64,000 bases of DNA from Bactrocera neohumeralis (Eukaryota; Arthropoda; Insecta; Diptera; Tephritidae): the NCBI RefSeq assembly GCF_024586455.1, contig NW_026089624.1, positions 5,609,341 to 5,673,340 of the forward strand, given 5' to 3'. The number at the start of each line of letters is the position of its first letter. Position 1 is the stretch's first letter. Positions 8,664 through 19,691 of the stretch are shown in pieces. A program made the translations under genes and the position numbers. The notes beneath the pieces are model-generated. The model saw only the letters and a program-made list of their open reading frames with translations. It was not told where the DNA came from and searched no databases.

Positions 8664-10441
8664 CAAAAGAACAGCTGGTACGACGAGGAGTGCCGTGTCG
8701 CAGCGGAGAGAAAACAGACTGTTTACCTCGCAACGTTACGATCGACCACTACACGTGCGGGATGGGATAGATACCGAGAGTTGAAGAGGGAAGCGAGACG
8801 CATTTGCAGACAGAAGAAGAAAGAGGCCGAAATGCGTGAGTACGAAGAGCTTGATAAGCTGGCCGACAGGGGTAATGAAGGTTTCAAGACCGGAGCATAC
8901 TCTTGTAGAACCCCAAAGGTGATCTATGTAGTCACCGATGCCCAGAGCATCCTTAAAGTATGGCGGGAACACTTCTCCAGCCTGCTGATTGGCAGTGAAC
9001 GCACAACACCAGGAGAAGGAGAACCCGATTCCCCAATCGATGACGATGGAGCAGACGTTCCATTACCCGACCATGAAGAAGTTCGAATAGCAATTGCCCG
9101 CCTGAAGAACAACAAAGCGGCAGGGGCCGACGGATTGCCGGCCGAGCTATTCAAACACGGCGGCGAAGAACTGATAAGGAGCATGCATCAGCTTCTTTGT
9201 AAATAATGGTCGGACGAAAGCATGCCCAACGATTGGAATTTAAGTGTGCTATGCCCAATCCATAAAAAAGGTGACCTCACAATCTGCGCCAACTACCGTG
9301 GGATTAGCCTCCTCAACATCGCATATAAGGTTCCATCGAGCGTATTGTGTGAAAGATTAAAGCCCACCGTCAACAAACTGATTGGACCTTATCACCCGCA
9401 AAACTGATACGGCTGTGTAAGCTGACGTTGAGCAACACCAAAATCTCCATCAGAATCGGGAAGGACCTCTCCGAGGCGTTCGATACCAAACGAGGTTTCA
9501 GACAAGGCGATTCCCTATCGAGCGACTTTTTCAACCTGCTTCTGGAGAAAATAGTTCGAGCTGCAGAGCTTAATAGAGGAGTTACCATCTTTTATAAGAG
9601 TGTACAGTTGCTGGCGTATGCCGATGATATTGATATCATCGGCCTCAACACCCGCACCGTTAGTTCTGCTTTCTCCAGACTGGACAAGGAAGCAAAACAA
9701 ATGGGTCTGGCAGTGAACAAGGGCAAGACGAAATATCTCCTGTCATCAAACAAACAGTCGTTGCACTCGCGACTTGGCACTCACGTCCCTGTTGACAGTC
9801 ATAACTTTGAAGTCGTAGATAATTTCGTCTATCTTGGAACCAGCGTAAACACCACCAACAATGTCAGCCCAGAAATCCAACGCAGGATAACTCTTGCCAA
9901 CAGGTGCTACTTCGGACTGAGTGGGCAATTGAGAAGCAAAGTCCTCTCTCGACAAACAAAAATCAAACTCTATAAGTCACTCATAATTCCCGTCCTGCTA
10001 TATGGTGCAGAGTCTTGGACGATGTCAACAACGGATGAGTCAACGTTGCGAGTTTTCGAGAGAAAATTCTGCGAAAGATTTATGGTCGTTTGCGCGTTGG
10101 TCACGGCGAATATCGCATTCGATGGAACGATGAGCGTCTATATGACGACATTGACATAGTTCAGCGAATTAAAAGACAGCGGCTACGCTGGCTAGGTCCT
10201 GTTGTCCGAATGGACGAAAACACTCCAGCTCTGAAAGTATTCGACGCTGTACCCGCCGGGAGAAGCAGAGGAAGAGGAAGACCTCCACTCCGTTGGAAGG
10301 ACCAGGTGGAGAAGGACCTGGCTGCGCTTGGAATATCCAATTGGCGCCACGTAGCGAAAAGAAGAAACGACTGGCGCGCTGTTGTTAACTCGGCTATAAT
10401 CGCGTAAGCGGTGTCTACGCCAATTAAGAAAAAGAAGAAGA
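8664..10441 (+). pseudogene. RTE-like LINE, copy A (broken ORF)
   Basis: Fragments in shifting frames (8664-9206, 9222-9407, 9428-10159, 10090-10407) match copy C at 45.9-48.2 kb in order. Recognisable are KNSWYDEECRVAAE, the RT segment NNKAAGADGLPAELFKHGG, CPIHKKGD, the catalytic YADD (near 9617) and a C-terminal tail RLRWLGPVVRM...RGRPPLRWKDQVEKDL typical of endonuclease-reverse transcriptases of the RTE type. It lacks 36 bp near 8875 and about 180 bp near 9395 (RT motif A) relative to copy C. The 3' end is gcggtgtctacgcc plus an AAG-rich tail to 10441. The endonuclease domain is missing. Confidence 0.75.
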
Positions 10442-10550
10442 AATCCTGTTGTAGAAAAGTTATAAAAAAATCTTCAAGTATTATAATAGAACTATTTTGA
10501 TGGAGTCTCTCTTCTTGAAGTAGAAATGTTAAACATCATATTGCATTGAT

Positions 10551-10735
10551 TTTTATACCCTGAACAGGGTATATTAAGTTTGTCGCGATGTTTGTAACAC
10601 CCTGAAAGAAGCGTCGGAGACCCTATAAAGTATATATATAAATGATCAGTTTGTTGAGCTGAGCTGATTTAACCATGTCCGTCTGTCTGTCTGTCCGTCC
10701 GTCCATCCGTCTTTATATATACGAACTAGTTATTG
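10551..10735 (+). repeat. Dispersed TATACCCT...GTCCGTCTGTCTG repeat
   Basis: Begins tataccctgaacagggtata and runs through a (GTCT/GTCC)n tract to tatatacgaactagt. This arrangement is a widespread intronic/intergenic repeat in flies, related in layout to the tephritid repeat at 43321-44358. No coding content. 10736-10923 beyond it is AT-rich with a tatataac repeat. Confidence 0.55.
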
Positions 10736-10923
10736 GTAATTTCTTACTTACAGCTTTAAAAAATAATTAAAAACACGATTGTAGTAAGTTTTTATCTATT
10801 ACCTTTGTTTATTTGTGTATGAAAAATAAAAATGTGAAATACGAACTTTAAGTAAAAATTTTTTAAACTATATATAACATATAGTTCAACATATATATAA
10901 CTATATATAACATTTATATAACT

Positions 10924-12529
10924 ACTAGTTGTGCCGGCGACTTCGTCCGTGTGGAATAGTGATTCTGGTCTTCGGCTTTATCTTCTGTGTAAATTATATT
11001 GTTTGTTTTATTTTCTGGTGGCAGAAGAACATATTGATTTTCTCCGCAACCTGATCTTGACAACGGGACATATAATTGGCCATGTGAAAAGCAGTCTTGG
11101 CGTAAATCGATCCCCACGTGGTTAAATGTTTGCCCCTGCGATTTATTAATTGTATCGGCGAAGGATAGCTTAAGGGGAAATTGAATTCTTTTGAAATTAG
11201 AAGGTATATCATTTGGGATCATCGGGATGCGAGGTATTAGTACTGTTTGACCAACTGCTGGACTAGTCAAAACGATTGCAACGATCACGTTATTGCGAAG
11301 AAATTTGACTTGAAGTCGGGTCCCGTTGCATAAATTAGGTGGTTTCAGATTTCTAAGTAAAATTATTGGGGCGCCTATTTTTAGCTTAAGGGAATGTGGA
11401 GGAAGGCCACTTGGGTTCAAAGAATTTAGAAACTCCTGTGGGTAATGGACCACATCCTCTTGATCCAATACATTATCAATGGATGTGTATGTGACTATAT
11501 CTCATTCAAGTTTATTTAAAATTATGTCTTTAATTTCGTCCACGCTACTGTTTCTCGCCGCCAATATTGCCCTTTGACACATCCATTGGTGATCTTTATT
11601 TTCTATTTCGCTGATGTCAGGGTAAACTTTTGATATTAAATCCTCAATGTTACCTACTCTTACTCCTAAATCGCGGTCAATTTTAATTTTATTTTTAAAA
11701 TGAGGTATTTTCACGTCTCCTACTAAAAGTAATTTTGAAGTTAAAGTTATACGACCTCCCCCCAATTGGGCTCTCATATTTGTCGATAATTTTAAAATAT
11801 TTACAAGCTTCCATAATGGAGAACTTTTAAGGCAAGACTTTACAATGTCTGCTCTAGTTCCCCTTAATATTACGGGTAAAGTTTGTCGAAAGTCCCCAGC
11901 AAACATAACAGTAATCCCACCCATGATTTTATCACAGCTTCTAAGATCTCTAAGAGTTCTGTCTAGAGCTTCTACGTGAGCTCTATGGATCATGGTACAT
12001 TCGTCCTAGATTATTAAACTGACATCTTGTAAAACTTTTCCCAAAGGGCCATTTTTACGTATAGAGCACACGCTATCTTTCTCTAAAGAAACAATGCTAA
12101 GGCTAGCTGTCCCTGAGACCTTACTTTTGCTAATATAAGATTAGTAATGAAGGTCTTGCCGGTCCCACCGGGAGCATTCAAAAAAAAATTCTTCCTTCAT
12201 TAAAACGAACACTTTGCAGAACACCATTATACGCTGTCACCTGGTCATTAACTAATCTTGGTTCATTTTGAATAATATACTCATTTAATTCATTTATATC
12301 ATATGGTTTTCGCAATGCTACTTCCAACGGATCCAAAAGCGAATAATTTCTTTTTGATGCAGGAAGCCCAAAATCAGTTAGGGATTTGTCGCAAATCTCA
12401 TGAATTTTATTTTATGATTAGTCCATCATTGTATACATCATCATTGTAAGCTAATGTCATATCCTGATTATCATTACGCAGTCTGTTTAATATATCTTCA
12501 CATAAAGCATTACGAAATTTATTACATAA
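10924..12529 (-). mobile_element. Helitron 3' half, helicase remnant
   Basis: Minus-strand remnant of a Helitron. The terminus at 10924-10928 reads CTAGT on the element strand and is preceded by a GC-rich stretch (GACGAAGTCGCCGGC) able to form a short hairpin, as expected for a Helitron 3' end. Coding segments give a PIF1-type helicase: Walker A APGGTGKTF near 12145-12170, Walker B DECT near 11995-12007 (the preceding Trp codon is a TAG), AGDFRQTLPVI near 11900, then INKSQGQTF and FSHGQLYVPLSRSG near 11050-11150. Upstream of about 12520 the match stops at the hAT element. Confidence 0.82.
10927..11993 (-). pseudogene. PIF1-like helicase C-terminal segments
   Basis: Two open frames (11502-11993, 163 codons; 10914-11468, 184 codons) are consecutive parts of the Helitron Rep-helicase. 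The first has MIHRAHVEALDRTLRDL and GDFRQTLPVI. The second has VVHYPQEFLNSLNPSGLPPH, GAPIILLRNL and the final helicase motif SFADTINKSQGQTF. The helicase unwinds the excised strand during rolling-circle transposition. The last residues run past the helicase into Helitron terminal sequence. A stop and a small gap near 11470-11500 separate the two frames, so the gene is dead. Confidence 0.8.
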
Positions 12530-12537
12530 CTCTAGGG

Positions 12538-15304
12538 CAGTGTTTCCCAAAGTGGGTGATAACGCCCCCTTGTGAGCGCTGCAGGTGTCAAGGGGGGCGG
12601 TAAGAGACCCAAAAAGAAAATGGGGGCGTTGAGTAGAGGCCTGTGGGGTTATTTGTTTTCTATGAGTTCTCGACTCTCAACAACAACTTGTGAACATCAA
12701 CTAATATGAATTAAAAGATTGCTCAAACTCGGTTCTATATTTCTCTCCGCGTAGTTCATATATCTGTCCTATTTAATTGAATATAGAAAAAATGAAAATC
12801 ATGTCAATCGGTCGCTCCGTTTCATAATGAAAGTAGACACAAACAAACAAATAAAAAGGCAACAGACACACTTTCGCATTTTAATAGTTACTCGTAGATA
12901 TCTATCAGGTTTTAACAAGTTTTTGTTAAATAACCCAAATTGTGCATTCCTGTATCAATCGGCTGGTTCATTGAATACTTGTTCGGACTTGTTGTGTACG
13001 ATTGAGCGTCGAATGAGATAAACGAGTTTATGCATGTTTGTTTTATGCCTGTCGGTGCTTGCTGCTTAAGCATTCCTATATGAACAATGTAATATTTATT
13101 TTATTTTCATTTGTGGTCTTGCGTGCAATAGATGAGCAGTACTTACGCCTCCTTTACACTACTCGCGAAGTTGAACGTATTTCTCAAAGCAAAACGAATG
13201 TCGGATGTAAAAACGAAGAGACCGCAATACTGTGCGGAATACATTAAATTCGGATTCATTGAAAATCCCACAAACCCATCCTCGCCTTTGTGTCTTCTAT
13301 GTCTAAAAACATTTTCGAATGAAGCAATGAAGCCTTCAAGACTGCAAGGTCATTTGAATAAAACACATCCAGATAAGAAAGACAAGAATGTAGCATGTTT
13401 TCGAGACCTAGAGGAGAAGGATAATACTCAGCCAAGTGCAGCAAAACTATTTTCGGCGGCTGCTAAGCAAGATGACGACGGACTTCGAGCTTCGTACAAT
13501 ATCTCTTTGTTAATTGCTCAAAAAGGCAAACCACATAACATCGGAGAAGAGTTAATATTGCCAGCAATAAATGAAGTAATAACTACCGTGCTTCATGAAC
13601 CGGCCGCAGATATTATCCGAAAAATTCCTTTGAGTAATAATTCTGTGCAAAGACGAATTGATGAAATGGCTGAAAACATTGAAGAATCATTGTACGATCA
13701 CCTGAGGTCAATTCAATTTTCAATTCAGCTGGATGAGTCCACTTTACCAACTAATGAAGCATTGTTGTTGTCTTACGTGAGCTTTATTAAAGATGAGAAA
13801 ATATGTGAAGAATTATTATTTGATAGAAATTTAGAGACCGATACAAAAGGCGAAACCCTATTCAATATATTGGAAAAGTTTTGCGATGAGAAAGAAATTC
13901 CTTTGAAAAATATTATTTCAGTGGCTACGGATGGCGCTCCGGCTATGACAGGGTGCCATAGAGGCTTCATAGCGCACTTAAAAAATAAAATTCCAGATGT
14001 CCTTGGTGTACATTGCGTTATTCATAGACAACATTAAGTTGCTAGAAACTTAAGTGAAAAACTATTTCAATCACTGCAATATGTCATCAAAGCAGTCAAT
14101 AAAATCCGCAACAGCTCCTTGAATGATAGATTATTTCATCAGCTTTGTGTTACTAATGACGAGGATTTCAATCGTTTGTTGTTTCATACTGAAGTTCGTT
14201 GGCTATCAATAGGCAATTGTCTGACTCGATTCTACAACCTGTTTGACTCTGTTATAGAGTTCTTGGAAACTAAAGATACAGAATTTCAAGACAAGCTCAT
14301 AACATCAAAGAATGATATAGCTTACATGACAGACCTGTATAAATTGTTCAACGACATGAATCTCCAACTGCAAGGTGATAAACTAAATTTAATTAAAACA
14401 AAAAACGTCGTTGCTGCTTTCGCAGCCAAACTGTTTCTACACAAAAAGAATCTGGGCAGACGTGAGTTTCACAATTTTCCGAATTTATCTGTATCATGCA
14501 GTAACGACGAATTGTTTGCCTACTGCCAACATTTGGAAAACCTCCACATTGTCTTCACCGAACTATACCAGGACATTTTGAACTTGGAAATACCAGACTG
14601 GGTGTTGGATCCGTTTTCAAATGTCAACACAGCAATGTCACCTCAGCTGGAAGAAGAACTTATAGAATTGACAACTAACGAGGAAATAAAAATCAAGTTC
14701 AAAAATGGTTACCAAGAATTTTGGCTACAAAAACCGATCTCGCAATTGTACCCTGGATTGTGGTTAATCGTTCAACGATTCTTGAAAGCATTCCTATCGT
14801 CATATTTGTGTGAACGTGGATTTAGTGCTGTGACAACACTGCTTACCAAAAATAGAAATCGTTTGCTTGTTACCGAACGTGGCGACTTGCGACTGTTCTT
14901 GAGTAAATTGGAACCTGATATTAACAAACTTATTTAACAGCATCAGATTCATCTTTCACATTAGTTTTTATATATGGATCGATTATTTTAGTTTTATTTT
15001 TAATAAAAGATTCTCTGTTTTAATACTATAAAGTTGTATTTCAATAATCATTCTTATTGGCAGGTGGAGCCCGTAAGAATTAACTTGAGACCTAAGCGCC
15101 GTTGTATGTTACCTACTGCGCTCAGGTTTCAAGTTGCTAGTTATAGTAAAAGTTTCGTTTAGATTTCTCCGTTAATATACATATATAGGTCACAATAATT
15201 AATTTGAAGTTATAGTGGTTTTTAAATAGGTGAAAAAATGGGGGCGCTAAAAGAATATTTATTCTCAAAGTGGGCGGTAGACAAAATAAGTTTGGGAACC
15301 ACTG
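12538..15304 (+). mobile_element. hAT element, Buster type, with TIRs
   Basis: Left end CAGTGTTTCCCAAAGT and right end (reverse complement) CAGTGGTTCCCAAACT form imperfect hAT terminal inverted repeats, 2767 bp apart. The outside octamers are ctctaggg (12530-12537) and ttctagag (15305-15312), 6 of 8 matching with the central TA expected for Buster-type insertions. It contains one long transposase frame. It is flanked on the left by Helitron and on the right by BEL/Pao sequence. Confidence 0.88.
13132..14937 (+). pseudogene. hAT (Buster) transposase, one nonsense codon
   Basis: One reading frame of 602 codons broken only by TAA at 14035 (HRQH-stop-VARNL, most simply a TTA Leu codon changed). 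The N-terminus has a BED-type zinc finger (CLLCLKTF...RLQGHLNKTH, about residues 52-78). Catalytic-core motifs are LDESTLPTNE, ATDGAPAMTGCHRGF and, in the C-terminal hAT dimerisation region, SSYLCERGFSAVTTLL. It resembles the Buster-derived ZBED5/ZBED8 protein family. The start is the ATG before TYASFTLL; an internal Met (MSDVKTKRPQYC) at 13198 fits the family start better. It would excise and insert the element but is inactive as it stands. Confidence 0.87.
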
Positions 15305-15312
15305 TTCTAGAG

Positions 15313-16300
15313 TTTTGTTTGTTGTGGGGGGAAGTTTCCTTAACTTTTGAAATTTCCTTAATTGTGAATTAAGTCTACTTTGTGCTTCGCTGTGCAGCGT
15401 TTGAGCTTTTTTGCCTTTAAGTGGTTCTTTTTGTACTATTATATGCGCTCTTTTGGGATGAGCTGGGAAATGTGCTGTAGTGAACCATTGAATGGTGTCT
15501 TTTGTGACAATGTAAGCAACAAAATTTGCTTTTGCAATTTTTATATGTATGCGCATGTGACAGGCGGTTTGTGCAAAATCTTTTTGGCCTGACAAAATTA
15601 TTGCGTTCGTTATCTTTTAAGTTTTCAAACTTCTCCCAAGATTTCAGCTTGTGCCCTCCTTTGCACAGTTCGCATGAGGTGTGTTTGTTTTGCTCGGATA
15701 TGAACGATTGTGTTTTGTTAATGCTTCTGTTTATATTGTTATTGCTCCTAACTTGGCTTCTATTTTGGTCGTGTTTAATGTTTTTAGTTCTGACTATTTT
15801 TTCCTTTACCCTTTCCGCTATGTCGTATTGGGTACTTTAGGAAGTCTTTCATATGCTGCCACATTGGGCATTTTCTTCTTGATGAGTGCGATTGCTCCCA
15901 CAAAAGTAACGAGTTTTCTGGTAATGCTGCGGTACATATATTTACGAAAATAGAGTCCCAATTGTTTGGGAATATTTTGTGTCGATAGAACCGACAAACA
16001 ATTCGAAACAGTGGATTCTAGTTTGATGAATTCTTCACTTGTTTTTTTTTCATTTTTGGGAAGTTCATTTGTGTCGTTACTTGTGACCAGTATTCTTTCG
16101 TTTTCATATCTAGCTTTTAGAGCTTCTCAAGCCAAATTGAAGTTATCATCATTTAATACGAACTGTTTGACCATTACGCCTGCTTGACCTTTTGTTTTGT
16201 ATCGGAGGTAATACAATTTAATACATCTTGATTAAAACTCTTCTGGTAGATCTGAATCGGCAGAATCTACTATGGCGTCATAAGCCGCTTGGAGACGAGT
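15313..16300 (-). pseudogene. BEL/Pao gag remnant
   Basis: Minus-strand translation in shifting frames gives FNLAWEALKARYENERILVTSN, then SYFRKY-like and KCPMWQHMKDFLKYP segments, then cysteine/histidine knuckles SCELCKGGHKLKSWEKF and CKSKFCCLHCHKRHHSMVHY. This order (helical gag, then two atypical zinc knuckles, the second ending KRHH) is characteristic of BEL/Pao retrotransposon gag. Frameshifts and stops are frequent. Downstream protease and RT are absent because the hAT element, then Helitron, follows. Confidence 0.65.
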
Positions 16301-16790
16301 TCAAAATTTTTTAAAATTTTGGTCTTTTATATTTTTAATAACGATTCAGAGTTTTCTTGAATCGGTGAGCCGGAAAATCTACTGTAGTATCTTAATAAAC
16401 TATCACTTTCTGAAATAAATTTTGCAACCTGTTTTGATTTTGATTTTTAGTGTATGGTAAAATATCTGTCGAATTAAATTTTTCTAACCGCGAACAGAAT
16501 ACTCTTTAAAAAAATAAGAGTTTATTTCGTATTAAACGGGTTATTTATTTTTTTATTAATATCGTTTCTTATTTACTTGCAATTAAAATATTTTATTTAC
16601 AATAATGAAAATATGTTTTATTTATTTATTAAGTAATATTATTTATTTTGTTAACTAGAGGACCCGTCGACGCTTTACTGTGTTTGACCCATATGTAATA
16701 CTACTACTACCATCTATATGATTTCTATTAGTGAGATTATAACTATAAGTTAATGACATAGCTTTTTTGTGAAGCAACTTGTGTTAGTTT
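16301..16790. other. AT-rich spacer, nothing recognised
   Basis: Very AT-rich sequence with poly-A/T runs; no ORF or structured repeat that I can support. Confidence 0.6.
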
Positions 16791-17300
16791 GCAAAAAAAT
16801 GTTCGTGTGTTAATAAAGCATTGGTTTTTGGGGAAAAATAATGTTGAATTTGGGCTCTGCACCAAAAAAATCAACCGGTGAAAAGAGATTTGGAAAGAGG
16901 CGAAATGAGCACCGAGGATAATGACGCCCTAAAGAAGTGAAAGGTCAGTGCAAAGTGGGTGCCTCGCAAGTTCATAATCTAACAAAAACAAGGAATTGCT
17001 GATTATGAGGAGTGTTTAAGTGCTCTTTAATCGTAATAAAACCGAATTTTTGCGTCGGTGTGTGATAATAGAAATACCGCTCCATCATTCCTCACTGGAG
17101 TCCAACCGACAGATATTATAGTGGACCGCACATGATGAACCGGTTTTCAAGCGTGGAAAGATGAAAAAGTCGGTTGGCAAGGTTATGACATCAGTCTTTT
17201 GGGATGCACGTGATTTTAATATTCATCTACTGATTACTGAGCCAGTTGTGATCCATTGCACTGCGTCTTTGGTTGCAGTTCCATTTTACTATTACAAATA
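16791..17300 (+). pseudogene. mariner transposase relic
   Basis: Broken frames read IKHWFLGKNNVEF (N-terminal helix-turn-helix region), CKVGASQVHNL, NKTEFLRRCV, then SNRQ-WTAHDEPVFKRGKMKKSVGKVMTSVFWDARDF. That is the central catalytic part of a DD34D mariner (family pattern PKRGKTQKSAGKVMASVFWD). Numerous stops. The same relic family recurs at 42196-42560 and, inverted, 42740-43090. Confidence 0.75.
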
Positions 17301-18364
17301 TTTATTTTTTGCCAGGATCAGTTTGAAATAGTAGGCATATATTTCATCGATTCCGTTTAAATATTCCTCGCTAGAGATCTCCGATAATAAACGCGTCCGA
17401 ACGCTGCTAAAATCAAAGTGCTATAGGGAGAACCGTGGCCTCCGACGCGCTATTCATTTAAATTTGATGCCGTAAAGGGTCATATAGATCTATATTAAAT
17501 CGACAATGTATTTAAGGTTTTTAATTGGATAACGATTAATACTGTATTGGTGAAAATCGCTTCGAAAATGAGCTATTATTTGTCGTAAAAAGTAAATGAC
17601 AAAAAAATGTTATTGTGGAATATCCATAAGAGATAGACATATACTTACCAACCCAGTTTTCTGTAGACCTTTTCAATGTGTACAATACTTTACATTTACA
17701 TAGTACATTATATTGATAAATCTCCTAGAGTTTAGCCTGCGTCGCCGCGTAATCGGAAAAAAAATTAAGTAGTATTTACGACATCACATTAGAAAACTCA
17801 AAAATAACAGTATTTCTCCACTAAAAAACCGCATCAAAATCCTTCGCGTAGTTTTAAAGATTTAAGCATACAAAAGGGACATAGGGACAGAAAAATCTAC
17901 TTTCTTTTATACTATGTATTGAAGCCGCACTTTAATTTATTAACACTTTTTACGTCCTTATGTTAGTATTTGGATTCACCCTAATTGTTTTTTGTATGTT
18001 TAAATACACAAAGTTAAACTAGTAAGAAGACTTCGAATAGTTAAGTATTTGATTTTATGTATATGTATACATATTGAGTTATAAAATTCATAAGAAATAA
18101 AAAATTTTCCAAAAATAATCGAACTTTAACTGTTAATATCTTTTAAACGTTTGGGTTTACGAAAAAGTCATAATAGACCTTTTTTGTAGAGCATTCAATT
18201 TCCTACAAAATGTAAGGAACAAAATATTTTTTCAAGTAGTTGGAAGCGAGATATAAATTTTTCTATCTGATAATAAGAAAAAATAGAAAACTGTATGTAG
18301 GAGGACCTTCCCGTTACAATTAAAAACTCATGTTTGGAGAGCCTTTCTTAGAGGTGTCTAGGAA
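17301..18364. other. Intergenic, nothing recognised
   Basis: The first 100 bp still resemble the tail of the mariner relic family (gatcagtttgaaat...gcatata). The rest is AT-rich without convincing ORFs. A GC-richer island near 17380-17450 is unexplained. Confidence 0.5.
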
Positions 18365-18486
18365 GTACGCAAGGGTGTATGTTTCTCCAGCCAATTTTGT
18401 TCTTCTGCTTTTCCCAGTTGGTCGGACCCTGCTTTTGTTTGTTGTTTGTATTTTGTGTTTTTGTTTCTGTTCGCGCCCGAATACTA

Positions 18487-18989
18487 TTGGGTAGTCGAAA
18501 AGTCGTTTCGTATTTTGTCAGTAGATCTCTTTGCAGTTGTACATATATCTCCAGTGATACCAATCACAATGTGTCATACCATATACTTAGTTTTGGAAAG
18601 GTGAGATTTTAGTAAATTAAAATCGGGGAAGTTGAAAAACAGTTACAGCTGTTCAAAAATGAAGAAATTCGCTATATTTTGGAATGTTTGTATAAAAAAG
18701 GCAAGAATGCAACGCAAGCTACCAATAAAATTTGTGGAGTTTACGGAGATGTTGCAGTATCAGTTCGTGTGGCGCAACAATGGTTCGCTCGCTTCGGTTC
18801 TGAAAATTTCGATTTACACTGATGAAAGTTTTACAATGATGGAATAATGTCTCTAGCGGAAAAATAGCAAAAAGTGGTCTACCAAAATGGTACATAATAT
18901 ATTTGTTTATTTATTTATTTATTAGTATAAATATAAAAAAATAAGTACAAGTTTGATTAGAAATACGAAACGACTTTTCGACTACCCAT
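18487..18989 (+). mobile_element. mariner-derived MITE (copy 1)
   Basis: Ends TTGGGTAGTCGAAAAGTCG and, inverted, CGACTTTTCGACTACCCAT with TA target duplications (18485-18486, 18990-18991). The 503-bp body keeps the N-terminal helix-turn-helix of a mariner transposase (RYILECLYKKGKNATQATNK, ICGVYGDVAVSVRVAQQWF) in broken frame. The catalytic part is deleted. Sits inside the 3.7-kb duplicated unit. Confidence 0.85.
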
Positions 18990-19164
18990 TATTTGTTTTT
19001 GATTTTTATTTTGTTTTAAGGTTTCGCGCACTCGATTGTCTGCTTGTGTTTTTATATATTTTTTGCTTCTTCTATGTCCTTTTGAGTTTTTTTTTGCTCG
19101 CCACCACACTTCACGGCACTGCACTTGTTTTTGTTTTTGTTTTATTCTGTGGTTTGTCCTTTTT

Positions 19165-19268
19165 TATACTCTTGCAACCAGTTGCTACAGAGTATTACAG
19201 TTTTGTTCACCTAACCGTTGTACGTATCACCTAAAACTAAACGATATATATAAGTATATATATGTATA
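19165..19268 (+). repeat. Tephritid repeat, 5' part (copy 1)
   Basis: tatactcttgcaaccagttgc... through ttttgttcacctaaccgttg matches the start of the repeat at 43321. It is interrupted here at a tatata run and resumes at about 21100, so the Helitron/Tc1 block inserted into it. Repeated at 22879-22982. Confidence 0.7.
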
Positions 19269-19269
19269 T

Positions 19270-19690
19270 ATTGCTATGCGATAGCTATTTCGCATGCCAG
19301 TGAAGTTTGCACACTTTTCGCGATGATAATTTCGACATATCAACAATACAAGGGGGCAGAATGCTTGATTCTACGAATTCTTTTGAGTTCCAAAGATTTG
19401 CCATTTCAATTCAAACGTATTCAGTTTCCAGGGAAAATTGCATTTGCCATGACAATCAACAGCACAGAAGGATAGTAGCTAGAAGTGTGTGGCATAAATC
19501 TGGAAATGCTATGTTTTTCACACGGCCATATATATGTATGTATGTATATGGCGTGTTCAAAAGTTGAAACCCCATCTTCTCTGTACATTCACGCACTGGA
19601 ACAGAAGCCAAAAAGTTGTTGTTTATCAGGCTGCGCTACATTGAAAAAAAATTTAGAAAATTCGCAAATAAATGATTTTCAACACAATAT
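19270..19690 (+). pseudogene. Helitron helicase C-terminal fragment (copy 1)
   Basis: Broken frames read GINLEMLCFSHGHIYV, ACSKVETPSSLYIHALEQKPKS, the end of a Helitron PIF1-like helicase (family pattern INLE-PCFSHGQLYVACSRV). Just upstream, a frameshifted FAMTIN-like segment is readable. Same type as 31130-31570. No catalytic Walker motifs remain. Duplicated at 22984-23404. Confidence 0.75.
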
Positions 19691-19691
19691 A

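Noticed and set aside
18379..19567. Hydrophobic short frames (for example around 18953-19284) repeated at 22.7-23.0 kb
   Set aside because: Produced by T-rich sequence and present twice only because the whole block is duplicated; no conserved protein pattern.
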